Source: an uncultured Oscillibacter sp. (GTDB lineage Bacteria; Bacillota; Clostridia; Oscillospirales; Oscillospiraceae). From it: a stretch of DNA of 6,208 bases. Each line of letters begins with the position of its first letter. Positions within the stretch are counted from its first letter, which is position 1. The stretch is taken from contig CAJOFP010000041.1 in NCBI GenBank assembly GCA_905233795.1, positions 1 through 6,208 of the forward strand, given 5' to 3'. The notes beneath the pieces were generated by a model. It did no database searches. It was given only the letters and a program-made list of their open reading frames with translations, and was not told where the DNA came from. The position numbers were made by a program, and so were the translations under genes. Shown here piece by piece: positions 1-5,860 of this stretch.

Positions 1-994
1 GTTTTATTATGTTTTTATATTCCGCGTTGATTTGATTCAGAACGGCGGACATGTCGGGATGATTGTCATAAAAACTGGCGTCGTCATAAGTCACGGGTTG
101 TATATCGAAACGCGGATCAACCGCCTCGCCGCGTTCGTTTAAACTCCCGGAGAGCGTGATTAAACTCAGGGATTGCAAATCACAGCCGCTTTGAATTAAC
201 CGCGTTTCAGAGCCGTCTGACGCGGTAATAATTTGATCCGATTGAATTTTTTCATGTCCCGCGAGCCATAAGTTGACGCCGGATACTTGACGCGCCAATT
301 CAGCCGGATGATTGACATGCGCCAGCGCGATAATAATATCGCAATCCTGTTCGCGCAGCGCGGCGGCGGCGCGGTTCGCGTAGGCGGCGGATTGCGTAAA
401 ATTTAACCCGTCAATACTTCCCGGCGCGGCGCGTGTTTCCGGATCGACGACGCCAAAGACGCCGACTTTCAATTCTTTGCCCCGGATTGTTTTGCTTTCG
501 ATATAATATTCATCGTCAAAAAATCCGGAGCCGTCCGCCTCGCGGGTTATATTTCCGGCCAGCATGGATACTGAAGCCAGACTGGAAAGTTCTTTTAATC
601 GCGCTTTGCCGTAATTCCAATCCCGATTTCCGACGGTTACGGCGTCATATCCGCAAGCCCGGATAACACGCGCCGTCGATTCTCCCCGTGAGAGAGACGC
701 GGCGGGCTGTCCATAGAATAAATTGCCGCTGTCCAGAATAAAATCCATCGTCGCGCCTTTTGTATAGCTTTCGATTATCGTCGCCAGTTTTTCCGCGCCG
801 ATCACGCCGCTGTCGGCGTTTTCCGTGATATGCGCGTTTATATCGCCTGTGTGTACGATTTTAATCTGGAAATCCGGCGTCCGCGCCTCGGCGGACGGCG
901 CTATGATTGTAAATAATATAATAAAAAATAATAAAAACGCGAACGCGGCGCGAAATATATTTCTTGTCTGTAACGGATAAATATCCGCGGTCAT
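1..994 (-). CDS. Exported UshA/5'-nucleotidase-family metallophosphatase-like protein, probable pseudoenzyme, 3' partial
   Basis: Translating the minus strand from the ATG at 994-992 gives 331 uninterrupted codons running off the window edge. A Shine-Dalgarno GGGAGGGG (1008-1001) sits 6 nt upstream and fixes the start. Residues 11-37 look like a Sec signal peptide: Arg11 and Arg15, a hydrophobic core FAFLLFFIILFTII, then an AEA cleavage site near residue 37, so the product should be exported or surface-located. The order of family motifs is clear: IVHTGDINAH (46-55), LDSGNLFYG (87-95), VGNRDWNYG (121-129), ALAHVNH (223-229), GVNLWLAGHEK (239-249). Active members use two metals to hydrolyse nucleotides or sugar nucleotides. 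Here Asp51, Asn123, His226 and His247 are kept. The usual first-motif His is Asn53, the bridging Asp is Asn91, the catalytic His is Arg124, its partner Asp is Asn127, and the final His/Gln is Lys249. The fold assignment is firm, but activity is doubtful. The C-terminal substrate domain lies outside the window. It is divergently transcribed from the GH32 run. Confidence 0.88.
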   Translation of the reverse strand, partial: MTADIYPLQTRNIFRAAFAFLLFFIILFTIIAPSAEARTPDFQIKIVHTGDINAHITENADSGVIGAEKLATIIESYTKGATMDFILDSGNLFYGQPAASLSRGESTARVIRACGYDAVTVGNRDWNYGKARLKELSSLASVSMLAGNITREADGSGFFDDEYYIESKTIRGKELKVGVFGVVDPETRAAPGSIDGLNFTQSAAYANRAAAALREQDCDIIIALAHVNHPAELARQVSGVNLWLAGHEKIQSDQIITASDGSETRLIQSGCDLQSLSLITLSGSLNERGEAVDPRFDIQPVTYDDASFYDNHPDMSAVLNQINAEYKNIIK

Positions 995-1028
995 GCGCAA
1001 CCCCTCCCAGAATGTAAATCCCGTGTGC

Positions 1029-1056
1029 TTTCAAGAAATTTCTTGATTTCTTGAAA
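1029..1056. repeat. Three-copy TTTCTTGA half-site cluster (inverted and direct repeat)
   Basis: TTTCAAGAAA (1029-1038) and its exact reverse complement TTTCTTGAAA (1047-1056) form a 10-bp stem with an 8-nt loop. The loop is itself a TTTCTTGA unit, so 1031-1046 is also a perfect 16-bp palindrome. The octamer therefore occurs three times: inverted, direct, direct. T-runs follow at 1057-1070 on the plus strand, giving a terminator-like look, but no plus-strand gene lies upstream in the window. The cluster lies 35 to 62 bp ahead of the minus-strand start codon, where an operator or leader hairpin for that gene would sit. The repeat structure is certain; the function is inferred. Confidence 0.5.
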
Positions 1057-1144
1057 TTTTTTAATTTTTTTAATCAGGCGCGATGAAAATATGAAAATAA
1101 GATTTAAAACTCGCGTTATATTTTCATGTATTTTATATTTGATA

Positions 1145-1174
1145 TATTTATAATATTATATAATATTATAAATA
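1145..1174. repeat. Perfect 30-bp AT-only palindrome
   Basis: The sequence reads identically on both strands over 30 bases, with no spacer and a centre between 1159 and 1160. It contains only A and T, and its core is two tandem copies of TAATATTATA (1151-1170). It lies in the middle of the divergent spacer. It could be a cruciform-prone site, a binding site for an AT-preferring protein, or an accident of extreme AT content. No function is assigned. Confidence 0.5.
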
Positions 1175-1269
1175 AAATATATGAAATTTATGTAAATATT
1201 GCTGATATTTAAATTAAAAATAATATATAGCATATTTTATTAAGATTTGCAAGATACGCGATTCACGGA

Positions 1270-1297
1270 TTGCAAAACGCTGAAATCATGCTATAAT
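1270..1297 (+). promoter_or_regulatory. Probable housekeeping sigma promoter for the ScrB-type gene
   Basis: A consensus -10 TATAAT (1292-1297) is preceded by TG at 1289-1290, forming an extended -10. The -35 candidate TTGCAA (1270-1275) matches TTGACA at four of six positions, with a 16-bp spacer. Transcription would begin near 1304, giving a leader of about 70 nt before the ATG at 1375. A second TTGCAA (1247-1252) lies 23 bp upstream in a related context: GATTTGCAAGATACGC compared with GATTGCAAAACGC. The two copies could be regulator half sites overlapping the -35 element. I saw no good match to a catabolite-repression (cre) box. Confidence 0.6.
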
Positions 1298-1325
1298 ATA
1301 ATTTATCTATCCGGTATCCGGGAGC

Positions 1326-1360
1326 GGATGAAAAAACGGGATAAAACGCGGATAAAAACG
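1326..1360 (+). repeat. Three imperfect tandem GGATAAAACG-like repeats in the 5' leader
   Basis: Three units follow each other without gaps: GGATGAAAAAACG (1326-1338), GGATAAAACGC (1339-1349) and GGATAAAAACG (1350-1360). They end just before the AAAGGGG Shine-Dalgarno (1361-1367) of the ScrB-type gene, downstream of the predicted transcription start. They could bind a protein on DNA or RNA, or simply be a slippage product. The units are only 11 to 13 bp and imperfect, so confidence in a function is low. Confidence 0.4.
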
Positions 1361-1374
1361 AAAGGGGAACCATC

Positions 1375-2832
1375 ATGAAAGAGTGGACGCGTGAGGAACG
1401 GTATCGGGAATTAAAAAGCGCGGATGAGATCCGGGATTTATACGACCGGATTCAGAAATCCGTATACCGGCAGAAATATCACGTCCAGCCGGTGACGGGA
1501 CTGTCCAGCGATCCCAACGGCTTCGCCCTGCACGAGGGCAAATGGCATTTATGCTATCAATGGTGTCCGTGGGGCGCGGTACACGGCTTAAAATACTGGT
1601 ACCACGTCACAAGCCCGGATTTAATGCACTGGCAAAACGAGGGCATCGGTCTGAAACCGGACTGCGAATATGATAATAAAGGTACGCATTCCGGCTCGGC
1701 GATTTCCGTAGACGGGAAATTATATTTTTATTATACGGGCAATCACCGGGATGAAAACTGGGTTCGCACGCCGTACACCTGCGCGGCGGTACTGGACGAA
1801 AACGGCAAATTGCAAAAACTGCCCAAGCCGTTATTCGGCCCCCGCGATGATTATGAGGAACATCAGAGAGACCCGAAAATCGTCTGGAATCCTGACAAGA
1901 AAAAATATTATATTTTCATCGGCGCGCAAACGATGGATAAGCGCGGAACGGTATTAATTTATCAGTCTGAAAAATTATTAGAAGGCTGGACATTCGCGGG
2001 AGAATTGAAAGTCCCCGGCTATGAGAAATTCGGCGGGATGTGGGAATGCCCGTATATTGTCAATATCAGCGGCGCGGATGTTTTGATTTTCTCCCCGCAA
2101 TATACGAAACTGCCGGGACGCGCCGAAAGCACGAATCATAATGTTTATTTTATCGGCAAAATGGATTATGACAGTTTAACTTTTACGCCGGACGGCGGCT
2201 ATCACTATCTTGATTACGGCTTTGATTTTTACGCCGCGCAAGGCGCCGCGAACGTCGGCGACCCGGATAAGGCGATTTTAATTTCTTGGATCGGTCTCCC
2301 GGACAATCACTATCCGACTGAAGAAGAGGACTGGGAAGGCAGTATGACGCTTCCGCGTGAATTGCGTATAAATAACGGCAAATTGTTGCAGACGCCCGTT
2401 CCCGCCGTGGAAGAACTGCGCGATAAAGCGATTACGCCCGACGGCAAATTATATCCCGCCTGTGAAATGCGGGTCAAACCCGGCGCGGGCGATTTCGATT
2501 TGAATCTTTTCACGAAAGAAAACGGCTCCGGCGGTTTCAGGATTCACTATAACGCCGCGACGAAAACCGCCGTGATTGACCGGACCGGTCTGGACAAGAG
2601 ATTTAATCAATCCGTAGGCGAAGTTCTGGATATGCCGCTTGAAAACGATTTGAAATCCCTGCGGATTTTTATTGATCACTGCAGCGTGGAAATTTTCGCC
2701 AATGACGGCGAGGCGACGTTTACTTCTCATGTCTACCCGACGGAAAGCGAGTTTTATTATACTGTCAGCGACGGCGCGGACGTGAAAATCTGGACGCTGA
2801 AAGCCTCCGTCACGGATGAATTTGTCGTGTAA
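1375..2832 (+). CDS. scrB: Sucrose-6-phosphate hydrolase, GH32 family (ScrB type)
   Basis: This 485-residue cytoplasmic enzyme should hydrolyse the beta-fructosyl bond of sucrose-6-phosphate, or of sucrose, to release fructose. The five-bladed propeller covers about residues 30-340. It includes SDPNG (45-49, nucleophile Asp46), HSGSA (105-109), the RDP motif (165-167, transition-state stabiliser Asp166) and WECP (223-226, acid/base Glu224). A beta-sandwich follows, ending in the typical SVEIFANDGE. The stretch WGAVHGLKYWYH resembles the FGAVHGLKSW signature of Gram-positive ScrB proteins and separates this gene from the second GH32 gene in the window. No signal peptide is seen. The start is supported by AAAGGGG (1361-1367) 7 nt upstream of the ATG. 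One oddity is that the normally conserved Asn before the nucleophile (NDPNG) is Ser45. The length is normal for the family. It is first in the plus-strand run; the next gene follows after 136 nt. Confidence 0.92.
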   Translation: MKEWTREERYRELKSADEIRDLYDRIQKSVYRQKYHVQPVTGLSSDPNGFALHEGKWHLCYQWCPWGAVHGLKYWYHVTSPDLMHWQNEGIGLKPDCEYDNKGTHSGSAISVDGKLYFYYTGNHRDENWVRTPYTCAAVLDENGKLQKLPKPLFGPRDDYEEHQRDPKIVWNPDKKKYYIFIGAQTMDKRGTVLIYQSEKLLEGWTFAGELKVPGYEKFGGMWECPYIVNISGADVLIFSPQYTKLPGRAESTNHNVYFIGKMDYDSLTFTPDGGYHYLDYGFDFYAAQGAANVGDPDKAILISWIGLPDNHYPTEEEDWEGSMTLPRELRINNGKLLQTPVPAVEELRDKAITPDGKLYPACEMRVKPGAGDFDLNLFTKENGSGGFRIHYNAATKTAVIDRTGLDKRFNQSVGEVLDMPLENDLKSLRIFIDHCSVEIFANDGEATFTSHVYPTESEFYYTVSDGADVKIWTLKASVTDEFVV

Positions 2833-2851
2833 TTTATAAATTTATTATAAT
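2822..2851 (+). promoter_or_regulatory. Possible internal promoter at the end of the ScrB-type gene
   Basis: TATAAT (2846-2851) is a perfect -10, with TTGTCG (2822-2827, four of six matches to the -35) 18 bp upstream and overlapping the end of the coding sequence. A transcript from here would begin just ahead of the hairpin at 2867-2911. The surrounding AT richness makes a chance TATAAT likely, so this is a weak call. Confidence 0.28.
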
Positions 2852-2866
2852 AACTTGCTTATATTT

Positions 2867-2911
2867 CCCCTCTCTTGATTGAAAACTATTCAGGATCATT
2901 CAAGAGAGGGG
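2867..2911 (+). promoter_or_regulatory. Perfect 12-bp RNA hairpin between the ScrB-type gene and the unknown gene
   Basis: CCCCTCTCTTGA (2867-2878) pairs exactly with TCAAGAGAGGGG (2900-2911) around a 21-nt loop. In RNA, two U-G pairs and a U-A pair can lengthen the stem at its base. There is no U-tract on either side, so it is not an ordinary intrinsic terminator. The right arm runs into a GGGGGG tract (2908-2913) directly before an ATG at 2914. The hairpin could hide that ribosome binding site, stabilise the processed end of the upstream message, or act in attenuation. The structure is certain at sequence level; the role is inferred. Confidence 0.5.
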
Positions 2912-2913
2912 GG

Positions 2914-2961
2914 ATGAAGCGTGTTAATTTGATAAGAGCGGTTTATAAGGGGAATTTTTAA
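2914..2961 (+). other. Possible 15-codon leader ORF
   Basis: ATG at 2914 opens a short frame encoding MKRVNLIRAVYKGNF, with a stop at 2959-2961. It is preceded by a purine tract AGAGGGGGG (2905-2913) that is also the right arm of the hairpin, leaving almost no spacer. The stop lies 7 nt before the ATG of the 172-residue gene, a distance compatible with translational coupling. The basic peptide has no attenuator-like run of one codon. It may be chance. Confidence 0.22.
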
Positions 2962-2968
2962 AATCAGG

Positions 2969-3487
2969 ATGGGAAAATTTAAGATTGACGCGATTGATCT
3001 TCACTGGATTGACGGGACGCAGGATGACCCGTCGGATTATTGTCTGCACGGACACGCAATCGCGTATATTGGAGATCAAAAATTGGAATGTGACGCCACT
3101 TTGAGCGCGACGGCGTTATATTTGCTGAAAACGCTGACGGAAGATCATGTGATATATGAAGATAATCAGATGTTGCCCTGTTGCGGTTTTATTTATATTC
3201 CGAATGAAAATTTAGATAATGTTGAAATTATGGGTTGCGCCAACGGAATTGACTGGACTGTCCGTCATGACGGGGATTGCGTTGTATTGGAACTGGACGA
3301 CGGAACGACGGAACGCGTATTGTTAGACGCGTATCGGGAAGAGGTTTTCCGTTTCGCGGATAAGATAGAGGATTATTATCAGGCCTGTACGCCTAAAGAG
3401 TTTTCGGAAGAAGAGGAACCCGCCCGTGAAGGATATGTCGCGTTCTGGAACGAATGGCATAGAAGACGGGGCGAACGGAAGAAATAA
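2969..3487 (+). CDS. Hypothetical acidic cytoplasmic protein, 172 residues, unrecognised
   Basis: I do not recognise this family. The protein begins MGKFKIDAIDLHWIDG and has no signal peptide or membrane segment. The N-terminal half contains short beta-like stretches (GHAIAYIGDQKLE, GFIYIPN). Then comes a compact segment GCANGIDWTVRHDGDCVVLE (residues 90-109), followed by a probable helix with REEVFRFADKIEDYY and an acidic linker SEEEE. It ends FWNEWHRRRGERKK with a basic tail. The pattern suggests one small alpha/beta domain with a conserved-looking aromatic and acidic C-terminus. The coding frame is open throughout and codon use matches its neighbours, so it is a real gene. The start is less certain: AAGGGG (2947-2952) is 16 nt from the ATG, longer than usual, with no better in-frame start. 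The HAD gene follows after 37 nt, suggesting cotranscription. Confidence 0.8.
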   Translation: MGKFKIDAIDLHWIDGTQDDPSDYCLHGHAIAYIGDQKLECDATLSATALYLLKTLTEDHVIYEDNQMLPCCGFIYIPNENLDNVEIMGCANGIDWTVRHDGDCVVLELDDGTTERVLLDAYREEVFRFADKIEDYYQACTPKEFSEEEEPAREGYVAFWNEWHRRRGERKK

Positions 3488-3524
3488 AAATGATATAATT
3501 ATAATATAATCAGGAGGGCATTAC

Positions 3525-4298
3525 ATGAAGAAGAAAGTATTCGCAAGCGATTTTGACGGGACGTTATATTTTTACAAGGCGGCGGACCCGGATAAACTGC
3601 CCAAGGCCAATGTGGATAAAATCCGGGAATATCAGGCGGCGGGGCATTTATTCGGTCTGTGTACCGGACGGCAGGTCGGCGGATTGACGCCGTTTATCAC
3701 GGGATTGGTCGAGCCGGATTTTTATATCACCAGCAGCGGCGCGAATATCGTCAATAAAGATTTGGAGCCGATACGGAAATTGGGCGTCAATCGTGATATT
3801 GCGGATATGCTTATCAAAGAATTGAAGCCCAAGGGATTCAGATTGACATTGGATGTCGAGGGCGATATATGCGTATTTTCTAAAATGGACTATCCGGGGA
3901 AATATTATGTGATAACGGGTTTGGACGACGCGCCGGACGGCATGATTCATCAGGTCAGCGTGCATACGGAAAGTCTGGAGGACGCCGCGAAATACGCGAA
4001 AATGATTAATGAAAAATATGGCGATTATGTGCAGGCGTTTCAGAATGTAATTGAAATAGATATAGCGCCGAAAGGCTGTTCCAAAGGAAACGGCGTGAAA
4101 TTTTTGCGGGATTATATGAAAGACATGTGGGGTAACGTGGTATTATACGGCATTGGCGATTCGATTAATGACCTGCCGTTGATTGAGGCGTCGGACGTGT
4201 CATATACGTTCCCGTATGCGCCGGAAGTGGTACAGAAAGCCGCGACTCTGGTGGTTCCCACGATTGTGGACGCGTTGGAACACAGCATGAATGATTAA
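3525..4298 (+). CDS. HAD-superfamily hydrolase, Cof/type IIB sugar-phosphatase-like
   Basis: This 257-residue cytoplasmic phosphatase has all four HAD motifs. Motif I is DFDGT (9-13), with nucleophile Asp9 and general acid/base Asp11. Motif II is the CTGR Thr (Thr47). Motif III is the Lys of SKGNG (Lys187). Motif IV is GDSIND (211-216), with Asp212 and Asp216 for Mg2+ binding. A type IIB cap fits between about residues 80 and 185, as in Cof-like proteins that dephosphorylate sugar phosphates, flavin or pyridoxal phosphates. Within this GH32 cluster a hexose or fructose phosphate is a reasonable guess, but the sequence does not settle the substrate. AGGAGG (3512-3517) lies 7 nt before the ATG. 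It is 37 nt after the unknown gene and 37 nt before the second GH32 gene, so the three probably form one operon. Confidence 0.88.
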   Translation: MKKKVFASDFDGTLYFYKAADPDKLPKANVDKIREYQAAGHLFGLCTGRQVGGLTPFITGLVEPDFYITSSGANIVNKDLEPIRKLGVNRDIADMLIKELKPKGFRLTLDVEGDICVFSKMDYPGKYYVITGLDDAPDGMIHQVSVHTESLEDAAKYAKMINEKYGDYVQAFQNVIEIDIAPKGCSKGNGVKFLRDYMKDMWGNVVLYGIGDSINDLPLIEASDVSYTFPYAPEVVQKAATLVVPTIVDALEHSMND

Positions 4299-4335
4299 TA
4301 TATTATATAAATATTAAAATTATGGGGGATTGCGT

Positions 4336-5832
4336 ATGAGTCAGGCGTTACGGGACGCGAGACGTTATGAGGAAATCCACGAGACGATGATTCAAAAAGA
4401 ATCGCGTCCGGCGTTTCACTTATCGGCCCGCGTGGGCTGGCTGAACGATCCGAACGGATTTTCGTGGTATCAGGGCCGTTATCATTTGTTTTATCAATAT
4501 CATCCGTTTGATTCGCATTGGGGGCCCATGCACTGGGGACACGCGGTCAGCGATGATTTGTTACATTGGACGTATCTCCCGGCGGCGATGGCCCCGGATA
4601 AGCCGTTTGACAGAGACGGCTGTTTCTCCGGGAGCGCGATGACGCTGCCCGACGGACGGCATTTATTAATGTATACCGGCGTGGCGCGGGAAGTGACGGA
4701 GAGCGGCGAAGTCCGGGAAGTCCAGACGCAAAATTTAGCGTTCGGAGACGGTACGGATTATGTAAAATATGAATTAAACCCCGTGATTACGGGCTTAAAC
4801 GGCGAATTGCCGGAGGGCGGGAGCCGGTACGCGTTCCGGGATCCGAAAATCTGGATGGCGCCGGACGGCGGTTATCGGGCGTTAATCGCCAATGACATGC
4901 GCGGTCAGGGCGGACAGATGTTGTTATATAAAAGCGCGGATTTGTATCACTGGGAACGCGTCACGGCGTTGGCCGAGAATCATAATCGCATTGGTTTCAT
5001 GTGGGAATGCCCGGACTTTTTTGAGCTGGACGGTAAATATGTTTTATTAGGCAGTTCGCAGGATATGCTTCCCAAGGGATTGGAATATCACAACGGCAAC
5101 GGGACGTTTTATTTTATCGGCGATTATGATTCTAAAAACGAAAAATTTATAGAAGAATCGGATCACAGTATTGATTACGGCATTGATTTTTACGCGCCGC
5201 AAACGCTTTTGACCCCGGACGGACGCCGGGTGATGATCGGCTGGATGCAGAATTGGGATACCTGTAATTTGCATACGAAGTCGACGCCGTGGTTTGGCAT
5301 GATGAGCATTCCGAGAGAATTACATGTCAGGAACGGGATTTTATATCAGACGCCGATCCGGGAATTGGAACGTATGCGCCGGGATGAAATTATATATGAG
5401 AATGAGACTGTAGATAACTGTGAAATCGCTCTGCCGGGCGTAGCGGGACGCTTAGTTGATTTGGAAGTGGAAGTGGCGCCGGCTGACCCGGAAAAAAGTT
5501 TTGACAGATTCGCCATTCGATTCGCCAAAAACGAGTTATTTCATACTACAGTGAGTTTCCGTCCTCATGAATCGACGTTAAAAATAGATCGCAAATTTTC
5601 CGGTTCCCGCCGCGCTATCACACATCAACGCCGCTGTCGCGTACAGCATGACAACGGCAAGTTAAAACTGCGTTTGATTCTTGACCGTTTCAGCGGTGAG
5701 ATTTTCGTCAACGACGGAGAGAAAGTCATGTCCGTGACGGTCTTTACGGATTTGAACGCGGAGGGGATCGCGTTTTTCGCCGACGGAAAAGTGAAAATTA
5801 ACGTCAAAAAATATAATCTTTCGCCGGATTAA
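4336..5832 (+). CDS. Second GH32 beta-fructosidase (sucrose or fructo-oligosaccharide hydrolase)
   Basis: This 498-residue protein is cytoplasmic, with no signal peptide. It carries a complete GH32 set: WLNDPNG (35-41, nucleophile Asp38), HWGPMHWGHAVSDDLLHW (61-78), FSGSA (97-101), FRDPKIW (167-173, Asp169) and MWECPDFF (222-229, acid/base Glu224). A C-terminal beta-sandwich ends with GEIFVNDGEKV. It belongs to a different branch from the ScrB-type gene in the window: HWGPMHWGHA replaces the HGLKYWYH motif, which resembles general invertases or fructan and oligofructose hydrolases. The substrate is therefore probably sucrose or short fructans, not specifically the 6-phosphate. The ATG at 4336 is preferred because GGGGG (4324-4328) lies 7 nt upstream; an in-frame TTG at 4330 would leave only 1 nt. 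It ends the operon before the terminator. Confidence 0.92.
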   Translation: MSQALRDARRYEEIHETMIQKESRPAFHLSARVGWLNDPNGFSWYQGRYHLFYQYHPFDSHWGPMHWGHAVSDDLLHWTYLPAAMAPDKPFDRDGCFSGSAMTLPDGRHLLMYTGVAREVTESGEVREVQTQNLAFGDGTDYVKYELNPVITGLNGELPEGGSRYAFRDPKIWMAPDGGYRALIANDMRGQGGQMLLYKSADLYHWERVTALAENHNRIGFMWECPDFFELDGKYVLLGSSQDMLPKGLEYHNGNGTFYFIGDYDSKNEKFIEESDHSIDYGIDFYAPQTLLTPDGRRVMIGWMQNWDTCNLHTKSTPWFGMMSIPRELHVRNGILYQTPIRELERMRRDEIIYENETVDNCEIALPGVAGRLVDLEVEVAPADPEKSFDRFAIRFAKNELFHTTVSFRPHESTLKIDRKFSGSRRAITHQRRCRVQHDNGKLKLRLILDRFSGEIFVNDGEKVMSVTVFTDLNAEGIAFFADGKVKINVKKYNLSPD

Positions 5833-5860
5833 TTATTAATAAAATTATAATAAAAAAATA

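Larger units (their letters stand above)
995..1374. other. AT-rich divergent intergenic region
   Basis: This 380-bp spacer separates the minus-strand metallophosphatase-like gene from the plus-strand GH32 gene. I found no convincing coding sequence in it. It carries, from left to right, a clustered inverted/direct repeat (1029-1056) followed by T-runs, a perfect 30-bp AT-only palindrome (1145-1174), a small 7-bp inverted repeat with a 5-nt loop (1193-1211), a pair of TTGCAA elements (1247-1252 and 1270-1275), an extended -10 promoter (1270-1297) and a tandem repeat in the leader (1326-1360). Control signals for both flanking genes are expected here. No clear minus-strand promoter could be picked out of the AT background. 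Confidence 0.7.

Noticed and set aside
433..666. Plus-strand 77-codon open frame
   Set aside because: It is antisense to the metallophosphatase-like gene, whose minus-strand frame carries recognisable family motifs; the plus-strand translation is Arg/Pro-rich with no ribosome binding site.
2310..2730. Two overlapping minus-strand open frames inside the ScrB-type gene
   Set aside because: They are shadows of the GH32 coding sequence, with no family-like motifs and no promoter or Shine-Dalgarno.
2867..2911. Hairpin as a normal intrinsic terminator for the ScrB-type gene
   Set aside because: There is no U-tract after the stem on either strand; the plus strand continues GGGGATGAAGCG.
1029..2911. 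The TCAAGA-containing arms at 1029-1056 and 2867-2911 as sites for one common regulator
   Set aside because: The shared portion is only about six bases and the remaining stem sequence and geometry differ, so common origin is not supported.
3494..3499. TATAAT ahead of the HAD gene as a separate promoter
   Set aside because: It is too near the start codon for a normal leader, lacks a convincing -35, and lies in a short AT-rich gap where such hexamers arise by chance.
3648..3965. Minus-strand 105-codon open frame inside the HAD gene
   Set aside because: The plus-strand frame has all four HAD motifs; the antisense frame shows no protein-like pattern.
4330..4335. TTG at 4330 as the start of the second GH32 gene
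   Set aside because: The GGGGG Shine-Dalgarno would be only 1 nt away; the ATG at 4336 has a normal 7-nt spacer.
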